Origin: Macrococcus sp. DPC7161
GTDB taxonomy: Bacteria; Bacillota; Bacilli; Staphylococcales; Staphylococcaceae
Length of the DNA stretch: 64,000 nt
NCBI RefSeq assembly: GCF_004117835.1
Contig: NZ_SDSC01000001.1
Coordinates: 186,001 to 250,000 of the forward strand
Direction: 5' to 3'
Shown: piece after piece, positions 10,935-24,417 of the stretch
Layout: each line of letters opens with the position of its first letter
How positions within the stretch are numbered: position 1 is the stretch's first letter
Notes under the pieces: model-generated
Database searches by the model: none
What the model was told of the DNA's origin: nothing
What the model saw: only the letters and a program-made list of their open reading frames with translations
Position numbers and translations under genes: made by a program

Positions 10935-10990
10935 GTTTAAGTGAGTATCAGACACTTAAGTCTCTTTGCGTACGCAAAGAGACTTTTTTT
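10935..10990 (+). promoter_or_regulatory. Second pyr attenuator (between pyrR and pyrP)
   Basis: A strong terminator is seen: aagtctctttgcg (10958-10970) pairs with cgcaaagagactt (10973-10985) before a T7 run. An upstream hairpin, tttaagtg / cacttaa (about 10936-10958), overlaps its 5' arm and could act as the competing anti-antiterminator. The sequence just before, ataccagcaaagggttt, only loosely resembles the PyrR loop consensus, so PyrR control here is inferred from position. Confidence 0.7.
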
Positions 10991-11020
10991 ATTAAATATA
11001 AACATAAAAGGAGTACAAAA

Positions 11021-12334
11021 ATGAATACAAACGAAGAAATTTACGAAAGAACAGTTGAGCCGGTCTTGGATGTTCATGAAAAACCGAAAGCAAGTGAATG
11101 GTTCTTACTAAGTTCACAACATTTATTCGCAATGTTTGGTGCGACAGTGTTAGTGCCATTTTTAACGAAATTACCAGTATCTGCAGCACTGATTGCATCA
11201 GGTCTTGGGACGTTATTATACATACTAATTACTAAAGGAAAGATTCCAGCATATTTAGGATCAAGTTTCGCATTTATTACACCAATTATCGTTGGATTAA
11301 AATCTCATAACCTTGGTGAAATGCTGATGGCATTATTTATGAGTGGTTTAATGTATGTCATCATCGGTATCGTTATTAAGCTTGTCGGTACCAACTGGTT
11401 ATTAAAGTTGTTACCTCCAGTAGTGGTTGGTCCAGTTATTATGGTTATTGGATTAGGGTTAGCACCAGTTGCAGTGAATATGGCAATGTATACAAACTCA
11501 GGCAATATGACAGGATACAATATTAAGTATATTATCGTTGCAGGTATCACATTATTAACAGTGATTATCTTCTCAGTGATGGCTAAAGGATTTTTATCAA
11601 TTATACCGGTATTAATGGGGATTATCGTAGGTTACATTTCAGCAGTGATTGCTGGCATCGTTGATTTTTCAGGCATTCAAAAAGCAGGATGGTTACAATT
11701 ACCAGACATTTATGTACCATTTGTAAATTACACGCCAAGTTTTGATTGGCTGCTGATCTTAATTATGTTACCTATCGTATTTGTTACTGTGAGTGAACAT
11801 ATTGGACACCAAGTAGTAATTAACAAAATTGTTGGACGCAATTTCTTTAAAGATCCTGGTTTACATAGAAGTTTAATTGGTGACGGGGTTTCAACAATGT
11901 TAAGTTCATTAATTGGGGGACCACCAAGTACGACATACGGTGAAAACATTGGGGTATTAGCGATTACAAGAATTTATAGTATTTGGGTAATCGGTGGCGC
12001 AGCAGTTCTTGCTTTAATATTAGGATTTGTTGGTAAATTTACAGCACTTGTTTCAAGTATTCCAACACCAGTTATGGGTGGCGTTTCAATCTTACTCTTT
12101 GGTATTATCGCAGCAAGTGGTTTAAGAATGTTAGTAGAATCAAAGGTAGACTTTGGTGACAAACGTAATTTAGTGATTGCCTCAGTGATATTAGTTTTAG
12201 GTATTGGTAAAGCACACTTAGACTTTACAGTAGGTCAAATTAACTTAAATATTGAAGGTATGGCTTTAGCAGCATTATCAGGTATCATATTAAATGCAAT
12301 TTTACCTGAATCAAAAACACATGAAGATTATTAA
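11021..12334 (+). CDS. pyrP: PyrP, uracil:proton symporter (NCS2)
   Basis: Imports uracil for salvage. The 437-aa polytopic protein has about 12-14 hydrophobic segments. NCS2/UraA family signatures are visible: FAMFGATVLVPFL near the N-terminus, TVSEHIGHQVV in the middle with the conserved acidic residue, and GGPPSTTYGENIG in the substrate half-helix region. Start ATG follows aaggag. Second gene of the pyr operon, behind the second attenuator. Confidence 0.95.
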   Translation: MNTNEEIYERTVEPVLDVHEKPKASEWFLLSSQHLFAMFGATVLVPFLTKLPVSAALIASGLGTLLYILITKGKIPAYLGSSFAFITPIIVGLKSHNLGEMLMALFMSGLMYVIIGIVIKLVGTNWLLKLLPPVVVGPVIMVIGLGLAPVAVNMAMYTNSGNMTGYNIKYIIVAGITLLTVIIFSVMAKGFLSIIPVLMGIIVGYISAVIAGIVDFSGIQKAGWLQLPDIYVPFVNYTPSFDWLLILIMLPIVFVTVSEHIGHQVVINKIVGRNFFKDPGLHRSLIGDGVSTMLSSLIGGPPSTTYGENIGVLAITRIYSIWVIGGAAVLALILGFVGKFTALVSSIPTPVMGGVSILLFGIIAASGLRMLVESKVDFGDKRNLVIASVILVLGIGKAHLDFTVGQINLNIEGMALAALSGIILNAILPESKTHEDY

Positions 12335-12363
12335 GGTATTGATTTTGTAAGTAAATAATGTAA

Positions 12364-13281
<918 letters not shown>

Positions 13282-13315
13282 TTAATTACTAAATATTAAT
13301 CTTAGGGGTGTAAAT

Positions 13316-14599
13316 ATGTCTTCATTATTACGTGGTGGAAAATTATTAATTGATGGATCATTAGTTGAAAGAGATATTCGAATTGAAGGTAATAAAATTA
13401 CTGAAATTGGTGAAAAATTAAATGTATATAATTCTGAAATTATTGATTTAAACGGTCAATTTGTATCTCAAGGGTTTGTTGACGTTCATGTTCATTTACG
13501 TGAGCCAGGTGGAGAACATAAAGAAACGATTGAAACAGGTACAAAAGCAGCTGCAAGAGGTGGATTTACAACGGTTTGTCCAATGCCAAATACAAGACCA
13601 GTACCTGATACAGTAGAACATATCGAAGCATTAAATGCATCTATTAAGCAAAATGCACAAGTTCGTGTATTACCATATGCATCAATTTCTATTCGCCAGT
13701 TAGGTGAAGAATTAGTTGATTTTAAAGCTTTAAAAGAGCACGGTGCATTTGCATTTACAGATGACGGGGTTGGCGTACAAACCGCTTCAGTAATGTATGA
13801 GGCAATGCAACAAGCAGCAGCACTTGATATGGCTATCGTTGCACATTGTGAAGATAACTCATTGATTTATGGTGGTGCAATGCATGAAGGAAAGGTAAGT
13901 AAATCACTCAATATTCCAGGTATTCCTTCTATATGTGAAGCGGTACAAATTGCGCGTGACGTATTATTAGCTGAAGCAGCAGATTGTCATTACCACGTAT
14001 GTCATGTATCAAGTAAGGAAAGTGTTCGAGTGATTCGTGATGCAAAACGTGCAGGTATTAAAGTAACAGCAGAAGTTACACCACATCATTTGTTACTAAA
14101 CGAAGAAGTAATTACTAAAGATGATGCAATTTTAAAAATGAACCCACCTTTAAGAGCAAAAGAAGATCAAGAGGCATTAATTGAAGCATTATTAGATGGA
14201 ACAATTGATTTTATTGCCACAGACCATGCACCTCATGCAGCAGAAGAGAAAGCGCAACCGATGACGAAAGCACCATTTGGTATTGTAGGTAGTGAAACAG
14301 CATTTCCATTACTTTATACAAAGTTTGTGAAAAATGGAGATTGGTCTTTACAGCAATTGATTGATTATTTAGCCGTTAAACCAGGTGAAGTATTTAACTT
14401 ACCTTATGGAAAATCATTAGAAGTTGGCAGTTTAGCTGATATTACGGTGATTGATTTAGAAAAATCATATGAAATTAAAGCAGAAGACTTCTTATCAAAA
14501 TCAAGCAATACACCATTTATAGGTGAACAAGTCTATGGTGATGTAACATTAACAATGGTTGATGGCAAAATAGTTTATAAGGGGGCGCACCATGCGTAA
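13316..14599 (+). CDS. pyrC: Dihydroorotase
   Basis: Cyclises carbamoyl aspartate to dihydroorotate. The 427-aa amidohydrolase (class I type) has the zinc motif [15 protein letters not shown] near residue 57. Further metal ligands lie in [15 protein letters not shown] and [11 protein letters not shown], and an N-terminal composite beta-sandwich domain is present. Start ATG follows taggggtg. Its end overlaps carA by 8 bp, indicating translational coupling. Confidence 0.98.
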   Translation: MSSLLRGGKLLIDGSLVERDIRIEGNKITEIGEKLNVYNSEIIDLNGQFVSQGFVDVHVHLREPGGEHKETIETGTKAAARGGFTTVCPMPNTRPVPDTVEHIEALNASIKQNAQVRVLPYASISIRQLGEELVDFKALKEHGAFAFTDDGVGVQTASVMYEAMQQAAALDMAIVAHCEDNSLIYGGAMHEGKVSKSLNIPGIPSICEAVQIARDVLLAEAADCHYHVCHVSSKESVRVIRDAKRAGIKVTAEVTPHHLLLNEEVITKDDAILKMNPPLRAKEDQEALIEALLDGTIDFIATDHAPHAAEEKAQPMTKAPFGIVGSETAFPLLYTKFVKNGDWSLQQLIDYLAVKPGEVFNLPYGKSLEVGSLADITVIDLEKSYEIKAEDFLSKSSNTPFIGEQVYGDVTLTMVDGKIVYKGAHHA

Positions 14600-15680
14600 T
14601 AAAAGATATTTAGTGTTAGAAGAAGGTACAGTATTTAAAGGTTATGCTTTCGGTAGTGAAAAAGAAATTGTTGGTGAAATCGTATTTAATACAGCAATGA
14701 CAGGTTATCAAGAAACGCTTTCTGACCCATCATATACTGGTCAAATTATTACATTTACATATCCTTTGATTGGAAATTACGGTATTAATAGAGATGATTT
14801 TGAAACATTAAATCCATCTCTAAAAGGGATGGTTATTCGTGAGTTATGTGATTTCCCAAGTAACTTTAGAAACAAAGCAAATTTACATGAAACGTTAAAG
14901 AGTTATGATATCCCTGGTATTGATGGTGTTGATACACGTATGTTAACAAGAATTATAAGAAAACATGGTGTATTAAAAGCCGCAATGATCAATGATGAAA
15001 GTAAAATTGATGAGACTGTTGAAATGTTAAAAACAACAGATTTACCAACAGATGAAGTAGCTCAGGTATCGACAAAAACGCCTTACGTATCAACAGGGCA
15101 TGATTACAGAGTTGTATTAATTGACTTTGGTAAAAAAGAAAACATCGTCCGTGAGTTAAACTTACGTGGTTGTGATGTCACAGTAATGCCTTATACAACT
15201 ACTGCAGAAGAAATTTTACGTGTACATCCTGACGGTGTGATGCTATCAAACGGTCCAGGGAACCCAGAAGTTGTAACTGAAGGAATTGAAATGATTAAAG
15301 GCATTTTAGGTAAAGTGCCATTCTTCGGTATTTGTTTAGGACATCAACTATTCAGTTTAGCATGTGGTGCGACTACTTTTAAATTGAAATTCGGTCACAG
15401 AGGTGCGAATCATCCAGTGAAAAACTTAGAGACAGGTAAAATTGAAATTACTTCACAAAACCATGGTTATGCTGTTGATGCAGATTCAATTGCAAATACA
15501 GATTTAGAAATTACACATATTGCATTAAATGACGGTACAGTTGAAGGTGTAAAACACAAAACATTACCAGCATTTAGTGTACAATATCACCCAGAAGCTT
15601 CACCTGGACCACATGATCCAAACTATTTATTTGATGAATTTATTGAATTAATGACTAACTTTAAGGAGCGTGCGAAATAA
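14592..15680 (+). CDS. carA: Carbamoyl-phosphate synthase small (glutaminase) subunit
   Basis: Hydrolyses glutamine and channels ammonia to CarB. The 362-aa protein has the N-terminal CPSase small-chain domain ([20 protein letters not shown]). The class I amidotransferase domain carries the nucleophile in [11 protein letters not shown] near residue 243 and the His/Glu in [12 protein letters not shown]. It overlaps pyrC by 8 bp and carB by one base (taATG). It serves the pyrimidine pathway here because it sits in the pyr operon. Confidence 0.98.
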   Translation: MRNKRYLVLEEGTVFKGYAFGSEKEIVGEIVFNTAMTGYQETLSDPSYTGQIITFTYPLIGNYGINRDDFETLNPSLKGMVIRELCDFPSNFRNKANLHETLKSYDIPGIDGVDTRMLTRIIRKHGVLKAAMINDESKIDETVEMLKTTDLPTDEVAQVSTKTPYVSTGHDYRVVLIDFGKKENIVRELNLRGCDVTVMPYTTTAEEILRVHPDGVMLSNGPGNPEVVTEGIEMIKGILGKVPFFGICLGHQLFSLACGATTFKLKFGHRGANHPVKNLETGKIEITSQNHGYAVDADSIANTDLEITHIALNDGTVEGVKHKTLPAFSVQYHPEASPGPHDPNYLFDEFIELMTNFKERAK

Positions 15681-18600
15681 TGCCAAAACGTACAGATATT
15701 AAAACAATTTTAGTAATTGGATCTGGCCCAATTATTATTGGACAAGCTGCAGAATTTGATTACGCAGGCACTCAAGCATGTCTTGCCTTAAAAGAAGAAG
15801 GTTATCGCGTTATTTTAGTGAACTCAAATCCAGCAACTATCATGACGGATACAGAAATTGCAGACAAAGTATACATCGAGCCATTAACTTTAGACTTTGT
15901 TGCACGTATCATTCGTAAAGAGCAACCTGATGCATTATTACCAACATTAGGTGGACAAACTGGATTAAACATGGCTGTCCAATTAGAAGAAGCAGGCATT
16001 TTAAAAGAAAATAATGTAAAGCTTTTAGGTACTGAATTATCTTCTATTAACCAAGCCGAAGATAGAGACTTATTTAGAAGCTTAATGTATGAATTAGATG
16101 TTCCTGTACCTGAAAGTGATATTGTTAACACGGTAGAACAAGCAATTTCATTTGCTAATGAAATTGGTTATCCTGTGATTGTTCGTCCAGCATTTACGAT
16201 GGGTGGAACAGGTGGCGGTATTTGTCATGACGAAGTGGAATTGGTTGATATCGTAACTAACGGATTAAAATATTCTCCAGTAACACAATGTTTAATTGAA
16301 AAATCAATTGCAGGCTACAAAGAGATTGAATATGAAGTAATGCGTGATTCAAATGACAATGCAATTGTTGTTTGTAACATGGAAAATATTGACCCGGTGG
16401 GTATCCATACCGGGGACTCAATTGTCGTAGCACCTTCACAAACGTTAAGTGATAAAGAATACCACATGTTACGTGATGTTTCTTTAAGAATTATTCGTGC
16501 CCTAAAAATTGAAGGTGGATGTAACGTACAATTAGCTTTAGATCCACATTCGTTCAATTACTACATTATCGAAGTTAACCCACGTGTATCTCGTTCATCA
16601 GCATTAGCTTCAAAAGCAACAGGATATCCAATTGCGAAACTTGCCGCGAAGATTGCAGTAGGCTTAACTTTAGATGAAATGTTAAATCCAGTTACAGGAA
16701 CGAGTTATGCAGCATTCGAACCAGCACTAGATTATGTTGTTTCAAAAATTCCACGATTCCCATTCGATAAATTTGAAAAAGGTGAACGTGTTCTTGGTAC
16801 GCAAATGAAAGCGACTGGTGAAGTAATGGCAATTGGTCGTACATATGAAGAGTCATTATTAAAAGCCATTCGATCTTTAGAGTACGGTGTACATCATTTA
16901 GGATTACCAAATGGTGAAAAATTCGAACTTGATTTTATTGAAAAACGTATTAAAGAACAAGATGATGAGCGCTTATTCTTTATTGGAGAAGCCATTCGCC
17001 GAGGTATTTCATTAGAAGATATTCACGCTTGGACGAAGATTGATTACTTCTTCTTAAATAAATTCCAACATATCATTGATATTGAACATGACCTAAAAGC
17101 GCATGTTGCTGATATTGATCGTTTAGAATGGGCGAAAAAATATGGCTTTAGTGATCGCGTGATTGCACACCGTTGGAATATGACTGAACGTGAAGTTTAT
17201 GATTTACGTCAAGCCAACAACATTAATCCTGTATTTAAAATGGTTGACACTTGTGCATCAGAGTTTGAATCAAATACACCTTACTTCTATGGTACATATG
17301 AAACGGAAAATGAATCAATTGTAAGCGATAAAAAGAAAGTCATTGTACTTGGATCTGGTCCAATTCGTATCGGTCAAGGGGTAGAGTTTGACTATGCAAC
17401 AGTCCATGCTGTATGGGCAATTCGAGAAATGGGTTACGAAGCAATCATCATTAACAACAACCCTGAAACTGTATCTACAGATTTCTCTATTTCAGATAAA
17501 TTATACTTTGAACCATTAACTGAAGAAGACGTAATGAACATCATCAATTTAGAACAACCTGAAGGTGTTGTAGTACAGTTTGGTGGTCAAACAGCAATAA
17601 ACTTAGCTGAGAAATTAACAAAATACGGTGTGAAAGTATTAGGAACTTCATTAGAAAACTTAGATAGAGCGGAAGACCGTAAAGAATTTGAAGCCTTAAT
17701 GCAAAAAATTGAAATTCCACAGCCTTTAGGTAAAACAGCAACATCTGTAGAAGAAGCTGTAGCAAATGCAAATTATATTGGATACCCTGTACTAGTACGT
17801 CCTTCATATGTATTAGGTGGACGTGCAATGGAAATTGTTTATAATGAATCAGAACTAGTGGATTACATGAATAGAGCTGTAAAAGCAAGTCCAGAACACC
17901 CGGTTTTAATTGACCGTTATTTAACTGGTAAAGAAATTGAAGTGGATGCCATTTGTGATGGTAAGACAGTAGTTATTCCAGGAATTATGGAGCATATTGA
18001 ACGTGCTGGCGTTCACTCAGGTGACTCAATTGCTGTATATCCACCACAAACATTAACTCAAAAACAAATTGATACTTTAGTAGACTATACTACTCGTTTA
18101 GCACATGGTTTAGAGATTATCGGACTATTAAACATCCAGTTTGTTATTGCAGATGAAGAAGTATATGTGCTTGAAGTTAACCCACGTGCATCAAGAACTG
18201 TACCATTTTTAAGTAAAATTACTGATGTTCCAATGGCGAATTTAGCGATGAAAGGAATTTTAGGAGAATCTTTATTAGAAAAAGGTTATAAAGATGGTTT
18301 AGTACCATTCAAAGAAGGCGTTTATGTTAAAGCACCAGTATTTAGTTTCTCTAAACTTAAAAATGTTGATATTGCATTAGGGCCAGAAATGAAATCTACT
18401 GGTGAAGTTATGGGTAAAGACTTAACTTTAGAAAAAGCATTATATAAAGGATTAGTAGCGAGTGGTTTACAAGTGAAAGATCACGGTACAGCATTAATTA
18501 CTGTTGCTGATAAAGATAAGAAAGAAGCTTTAACTTTAGTAAAAAGATTACATGAAATTGGATATCGCATAATGGCAACAAGCGGAACAGCTAAATTACT

Positions 18601-18853
18601 ACAAGAAAATCATATTCCTGTTGTTGAAGTAAGTAAAATCGGTACAGAATTTAACTTATTAGATGTCATCCGTGATGGACATGTTCAAATTGTCATTAAT
18701 ACTATGACAAATGGAAAACAAACAGAGCGTGATGGGTTCCAAATTCGAAGAGATTCTGTAGATAATGGTGTACCTTGTTTAACATCATTAGATACAGCAC
18801 GTGCTTTAATCGAAGTTATTGAAAGCATGACATTTAATATGAATCAAATGTAA
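15680..18853 (+). CDS. carB: Carbamoyl-phosphate synthase large subunit
   Basis: Makes carbamoyl phosphate from bicarbonate, ammonia and 2 ATP. The 1057-aa protein has two homologous ATP-grasp halves. The first begins at [20 protein letters not shown], the second at [20 protein letters not shown] near residue 560. A C-terminal MGS-like allosteric domain contains [15 protein letters not shown] near residue 955. Full length, with no frame disruption seen. It is followed after 8 bp by pyrK. Confidence 0.98.
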   Translation: MPKRTDIKTILVIGSGPIIIGQAAEFDYAGTQACLALKEEGYRVILVNSNPATIMTDTEIADKVYIEPLTLDFVARIIRKEQPDALLPTLGGQTGLNMAVQLEEAGILKENNVKLLGTELSSINQAEDRDLFRSLMYELDVPVPESDIVNTVEQAISFANEIGYPVIVRPAFTMGGTGGGICHDEVELVDIVTNGLKYSPVTQCLIEKSIAGYKEIEYEVMRDSNDNAIVVCNMENIDPVGIHTGDSIVVAPSQTLSDKEYHMLRDVSLRIIRALKIEGGCNVQLALDPHSFNYYIIEVNPRVSRSSALASKATGYPIAKLAAKIAVGLTLDEMLNPVTGTSYAAFEPALDYVVSKIPRFPFDKFEKGERVLGTQMKATGEVMAIGRTYEESLLKAIRSLEYGVHHLGLPNGEKFELDFIEKRIKEQDDERLFFIGEAIRRGISLEDIHAWTKIDYFFLNKFQHIIDIEHDLKAHVADIDRLEWAKKYGFSDRVIAHRWNMTEREVYDLRQANNINPVFKMVDTCASEFESNTPYFYGTYETENESIVSDKKKVIVLGSGPIRIGQGVEFDYATVHAVWAIREMGYEAIIINNNPETVSTDFSISDKLYFEPLTEEDVMNIINLEQPEGVVVQFGGQTAINLAEKLTKYGVKVLGTSLENLDRAEDRKEFEALMQKIEIPQPLGKTATSVEEAVANANYIGYPVLVRPSYVLGGRAMEIVYNESELVDYMNRAVKASPEHPVLIDRYLTGKEIEVDAICDGKTVVIPGIMEHIERAGVHSGDSIAVYPPQTLTQKQIDTLVDYTTRLAHGLEIIGLLNIQFVIADEEVYVLEVNPRASRTVPFLSKITDVPMANLAMKGILGESLLEKGYKDGLVPFKEGVYVKAPVFSFSKLKNVDIALGPEMKSTGEVMGKDLTLEKALYKGLVASGLQVKDHGTALITVADKDKKEALTLVKRLHEIGYRIMATSGTAKLLQENHIPVVEVSKIGTEFNLLDVIRDGHVQIVINTMTNGKQTERDGFQIRRDSVDNGVPCLTSLDTARALIEVIESMTFNMNQM

Positions 18854-18861
18854 GGGGGATC

Positions 18862-20546
<1,685 letters not shown>

Positions 20547-21245
20547 ATGTTTCATAAACCGATTATTGCATTAGATTTTAAAAATATGGATGAAGTAAAT
20601 GCATTTTTAAAACCGTTTGAAGAACCGTTATTTGTAAAAATCGGTATGGAATTATTTATGCAAAATGGGCCAGAAATCGTAAAGGTAATACGTAATCAAG
20701 GTCATGAAATTTTCTTAGATTTAAAGTTATATGATATTCCAAACACAGTGCGTCAAGCCATGTTTGGACTCGGTAAACTGGACATTCAAATGATTAATGT
20801 GCATGCAGCGGGTGGTAAGAAAATGATGAGTGAAGCGTTGCTAGGGTTACGAGATGCAGGCAGTGAAGCTAAACTTATTGCAGTGACACAATTGACGAGT
20901 ACATCAGAAGCAGTAATGCAAAATGAACAATGTATACCTTTAACGATAGATGAATGTATATTAAACTATGCAACATTAGCAAAAGAAGCAGGTTTAGATG
21001 GCGTCGTTTGTTCTGCAAATGAAAGTAATATGTTAAGACAACATTTAGGTGAAGCGTTTTTAAAAGTGACACCGGGTATCCGAACATTTTCGGATGCAGT
21101 TGGTGATCAAGTACGTGTTGCAACACCTGAATTTGCGAAGGAAAATGGATCAACGCATATTGTTGTAGGTCGATCAATTACTCAAGATCCAAATCCAGTT
21201 GGAAAATATAATCGAATTATGAAAGCGTGGGAAAAATCATGTTAA
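20547..21245 (+). CDS. pyrF: Orotidine 5'-phosphate decarboxylase
   Basis: Last step to UMP. The 232-aa TIM barrel has the catalytic lysine/aspartate array in [13 protein letters not shown] near residue 60, the N-terminal ALDFKNMDE, and the phosphate-gripper [12 protein letters not shown]. The start codon abuts the pyrD stop, preceded by ctggaggc. Its last codons overlap the pyrE start. Confidence 0.97.
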   Translation: MFHKPIIALDFKNMDEVNAFLKPFEEPLFVKIGMELFMQNGPEIVKVIRNQGHEIFLDLKLYDIPNTVRQAMFGLGKLDIQMINVHAAGGKKMMSEALLGLRDAGSEAKLIAVTQLTSTSEAVMQNEQCIPLTIDECILNYATLAKEAGLDGVVCSANESNMLRQHLGEAFLKVTPGIRTFSDAVGDQVRVATPEFAKENGSTHIVVGRSITQDPNPVGKYNRIMKAWEKSC

Positions 21246-21853
21246 ATGAGCAAATAGCAAAATCATTATTAGAAATTGAAGCGGTATCTTTACAACCAAA
21301 TGATATGTTTACTTGGGCTTCTGGCATAAAAAGTCCAATTTATTGTGATAATCGTTTAACAATGAGTTATCCTGCAGTTCGTGATGAAATTGCATCAGGA
21401 TTAAAAACATTAATTGAGACGCATTTCAGTGATGCTGAAGTGATTGCAGGAACAGCTACAGCTGGTATTCCTCATGCATCGTTTGTTTCTCAAAAAATGA
21501 ATCTACCAATGAGTTATGTGAGATCATCGAATAAAAAACATGGCAAAGGTAATCAAATTGAAGGACTAGTAAAAAAAGGTCAAAAAGTAGTTGTAGTTGA
21601 AGATTTAATTTCAACAGGTGGATCTGCGATTGATGCATGTAATGCATTAAAAGAAGCAGGTGCTGAAGTGCTTGGCATTGTAGCTATTTTTACTTACAAC
21701 TTACAAAAAGGGAAAACACGTTTAGAAGAAAGCGGTTATACATATTACACTTTAAGTGATTTTGATACGTTAGTTAAAGTCGCTAGCCAAATGAATAAAA
21801 TAGAAACTAAAGATATTGATGCATTGATTGAATGGCGTAATCAATTGGTATAA
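21239..21853 (+). CDS. pyrE: Orotate phosphoribosyltransferase
   Basis: Adds PRPP to orotate to give OMP. The 204-aa protein has the PRPP motif [17 protein letters not shown] near residue 118 and the N-terminal [17 protein letters not shown] start at ATG 21239, which overlaps the pyrF stop. An in-frame ATG at 21227 is possible but lies deeper in pyrF. Last gene of the pyr operon; a strong terminator follows. Confidence 0.97.
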   Translation: MLNEQIAKSLLEIEAVSLQPNDMFTWASGIKSPIYCDNRLTMSYPAVRDEIASGLKTLIETHFSDAEVIAGTATAGIPHASFVSQKMNLPMSYVRSSNKKHGKGNQIEGLVKKGQKVVVVEDLISTGGSAIDACNALKEAGAEVLGIVAIFTYNLQKGKTRLEESGYTYYTLSDFDTLVKVASQMNKIETKDIDALIEWRNQLV

Positions 21854-21865
21854 TTGTATAAAATT

Positions 21866-21905
21866 AAAAGCATTTGTTATGATAAACGTAACAAATGCTT
21901 TTTTT
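21866..21905 (+). terminator. Terminator of the pyr operon
   Basis: A perfect 14-bp stem (aaaagcatttgtta / taacaaatgctttt) with a 9-nt loop and T-run ends the ten-gene operon. Confidence 0.9.
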
Positions 21906-21915
21906 GAGGTGAAAT

Positions 21916-22629
21916 ATGTCGAAACGTTTCGAACACATCAATCAATTTTTAAAAGATAAAAATAAAAGACCTAAAAGAACCACAAGAAATAAAGTTAAAG
22001 CAATCATCAAAAGTAAACCGCTCGAAAAACAATTACCACAATTTGATAAAAATATAGAATCTTATTATAGCTTTGTTTATCGCTCATTATTCATGCCAAA
22101 AACCATAGTGCAATATAAACAAAGTGATACATATTTTCTATTTGCAATCATTCATTATCTAGTATTTTTATTGTTTTTATTTTTACATGGCAGTATTCAA
22201 TCTGATCACATCAATATAAAAGAAGGATTATTTGATGTAACTAGTGGCGTATGCTTTTCATTGTTTTTAATTATGATTACTTATTTTATACAATATGTAG
22301 CAATCAATACAAAAATAACATATTTAAAAGTGTTTGTTGATACAGTCAGCTACTATACGATTTTTAATTTGATTATCATTGTTCAAATTGCACTTCAAGT
22401 ATTTATGAAAAATTTATCGGGAACGATGCATTTATTATCATTTTTAATGATTGTAACGATTCCTATGCGATTATTTTATGAATACCATGAAGATAAAAAA
22501 TCCGTAGATATTTATTCACTACAAATGGTCAGCTTTATATTTATTGTGATTTATTTATATCTTACAAAAGATATTCCATGGTTACACTACTTTAATTTAG
22601 ATGTACCAAGTTTATTGAATAAGGCATAA
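21916..22629 (+). CDS. Hypothetical membrane protein, 5 TM
   Basis: Not recognised. The 237-aa protein has a basic N-terminus (RFEHINQFLKDKNKRPKRTTRNK). About five hydrophobic segments follow, at residues ~75-95, ~112-135, ~145-170, ~173-190 and ~202-218. Start ATG follows ttgaggtg directly after the pyr terminator. An uncharacterised gene in this place after pyrE exists in S. aureus too, as I recall. No catalytic or transporter motif is visible. A hairpin separates it from the convergent pgcA. Confidence 0.75.
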   Translation: MSKRFEHINQFLKDKNKRPKRTTRNKVKAIIKSKPLEKQLPQFDKNIESYYSFVYRSLFMPKTIVQYKQSDTYFLFAIIHYLVFLLFLFLHGSIQSDHINIKEGLFDVTSGVCFSLFLIMITYFIQYVAINTKITYLKVFVDTVSYYTIFNLIIIVQIALQVFMKNLSGTMHLLSFLMIVTIPMRLFYEYHEDKKSVDIYSLQMVSFIFIVIYLYLTKDIPWLHYFNLDVPSLLNKA

Positions 22630-22660
22630 AACCAATTTAATTTATAACCAAATACATAAT

Positions 22661-22690
22661 AAAAGTCATGGGTATCCCATGCCTTTTATT
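22661..22690. terminator. Bidirectional terminator between the membrane gene and pgcA
   Basis: A symmetrical hairpin around catgggtatcccatg, flanked by AAAAG on the left and CTTTT on the right, sits between convergent genes and can serve both strands. Confidence 0.7.
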
Positions 22691-22691
22691 A

Positions 22692-24338
22692 TTATTCAAA
22701 AATTTCTTTGTTGATTTTTTCAGAGATATCATTAATATTTTCTGTTATTAATGATACATATAACTTAATTTTAGGTTCTGTTCCTGATGGTCTCAAAGCA
22801 ATCCATCCATTTTCGAAATAGAACTTAAGCACATCAGCAGATGGTAAATTAATTTTTTCAACACCATTTGCTGTTTTAGATTCACTTATTAAGTAATCTT
22901 CAACTTTAATCACTTTCATACCTACGATTTCTTGTGGTGAATGATTGCGGTATGTATTCATGATATTTTGGATTTTCTCTTTGCCAGATTGTCCTTCAAA
23001 TGTATGACTGAATAACTTTTCTTGATAATGACCATATGTGTCATAAATTTCATTCATTTGATCAACAATAGTCTTACCTTGATTTTTTAATTCAGAAGCA
23101 ATTTTAATTATCAACGGTACAATTTGAACTGCATCTTTATCTCTTACAAAGCTACCAGCCATAAAGCCATAGCTTTCTTCATAACCAAAGATGTATTGAT
23201 AATTATTTGTAGATTCAAATTCAGCGATTTTTTCAGCAATAAATTTAAACCCAGTAAGAACATCAAACATTTTGACGTTATTTCTTTCGGCAATAATTTT
23301 TCCTAATTCACTTGTTACGATAGATTTAACAGCAGCACGATTATCGCCTGTTGTATTTTGTATAATGTAGTTTAATAACAACGCACCAATTTGATTACCA
23401 TTAAAGTAATGGAAAGTACCATCAACATTAGCAACGATACCCATTCTATCCGCATCGGGATCAGTAGCGATTAATAAATCAGCATTTGATTTTTTGGCCA
23501 TTTCAACTGCTTGATCAAATGCTGCATGATCCTCAGGGTTCGCACTTTTAACTGATGAGAAATTAGCATCTGGTACACACTGACTTTCAACAAGTTCAAA
23601 TTGATTGAAGTTCAATGATTTTAATACTTCAGGAACAATAGGGACACTTGTTCCATGTAAGCTTGTAAAGATTACTTTTAAATCTGAAATAGGGATTTCT
23701 TTAATCAATTGTAGTACTTCATTTTTGTATGCTTTTATGACATCATCATTTAATATTTTAATTTTACCAGATTCAACTAAAGATGATTTTTCAACGGATT
23801 TTATATTAAAGATATCTTCAATTTGATCAATGTACTTGCTTACTTTTTTTGAACCTTCTAGTGCCAATTGTCCGCCATCAGGTCCATAAATTTTTATGCC
23901 ATTATATTCTGGAGGATTATGACTGGCTGTTATCATAACACCCGCATCTGCCTTTAAGTAACGTACACTAAAAGATAGCTCTGGTGTTGTATGATAGCGA
24001 TCATAAATATACGTTTGAATACCGTTAGTTGCTAAAACTTTTGCAATTTCATCACAAAACTCAGGAGAAAAATGTCTTGTATCATATGCAATAACAACTT
24101 TTGCATCAATTTTTAATTCATTTAAATATTGGGCTAATCCGAAAGCTACTTTTTGAACTGTAAAACGATTCAATCTATTAGGACCTAAACCAATTTTTCC
24201 ACGAATACCAGCAGTACCAAACGCTAAATTTCCACTGTAACTGTCTTCTAAACTCTCTTTTGTTTCTTTTTCATATGCTGTTCTTGAAATTAAACTGTTA
24301 TCTAAATGTGATTCCCATAATTCTTGTGACAACTTCAT
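22692..24338 (-). CDS. pgcA: Alpha-phosphoglucomutase
   Basis: Interconverts glucose-6-P and glucose-1-P. The 548-aa alpha-D-phosphohexomutase has the phosphoserine loop VMITASHNPPEYNG (Ser 139), the metal loop DPDADRMG near residue 295, the sugar loop GYEESYGF and the phosphate loop RPSGTEPKIKLY. Start ATG follows agaggag. The neighbouring glg genes use its product glucose-1-P directly, so it probably feeds glycogen synthesis as well as UDP-glucose. It is on the strand of the pullulanase gene, 79 bp downstream of it. Confidence 0.95.
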   Translation of the reverse strand: MKLSQELWESHLDNSLISRTAYEKETKESLEDSYSGNLAFGTAGIRGKIGLGPNRLNRFTVQKVAFGLAQYLNELKIDAKVVIAYDTRHFSPEFCDEIAKVLATNGIQTYIYDRYHTTPELSFSVRYLKADAGVMITASHNPPEYNGIKIYGPDGGQLALEGSKKVSKYIDQIEDIFNIKSVEKSSLVESGKIKILNDDVIKAYKNEVLQLIKEIPISDLKVIFTSLHGTSVPIVPEVLKSLNFNQFELVESQCVPDANFSSVKSANPEDHAAFDQAVEMAKKSNADLLIATDPDADRMGIVANVDGTFHYFNGNQIGALLLNYIIQNTTGDNRAAVKSIVTSELGKIIAERNNVKMFDVLTGFKFIAEKIAEFESTNNYQYIFGYEESYGFMAGSFVRDKDAVQIVPLIIKIASELKNQGKTIVDQMNEIYDTYGHYQEKLFSHTFEGQSGKEKIQNIMNTYRNHSPQEIVGMKVIKVEDYLISESKTANGVEKINLPSADVLKFYFENGWIALRPSGTEPKIKLYVSLITENINDISEKINKEIFE

Positions 24339-24417
24339 CGCTCCTCTTTGGTTATTAATTTAATTAAACTCCAAATATGAACCGGTTACAACTAAAAAGC
24401 TAAATATTTAAAATATT

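Noticed and set aside
24374-24392. Possible CcpA cre site (tgaaccggttacaa) between pulA and pgcA
   Set aside because: Aligned with the consensus TGWAARCGYTWNCW it misses several fixed positions, including the central CG.
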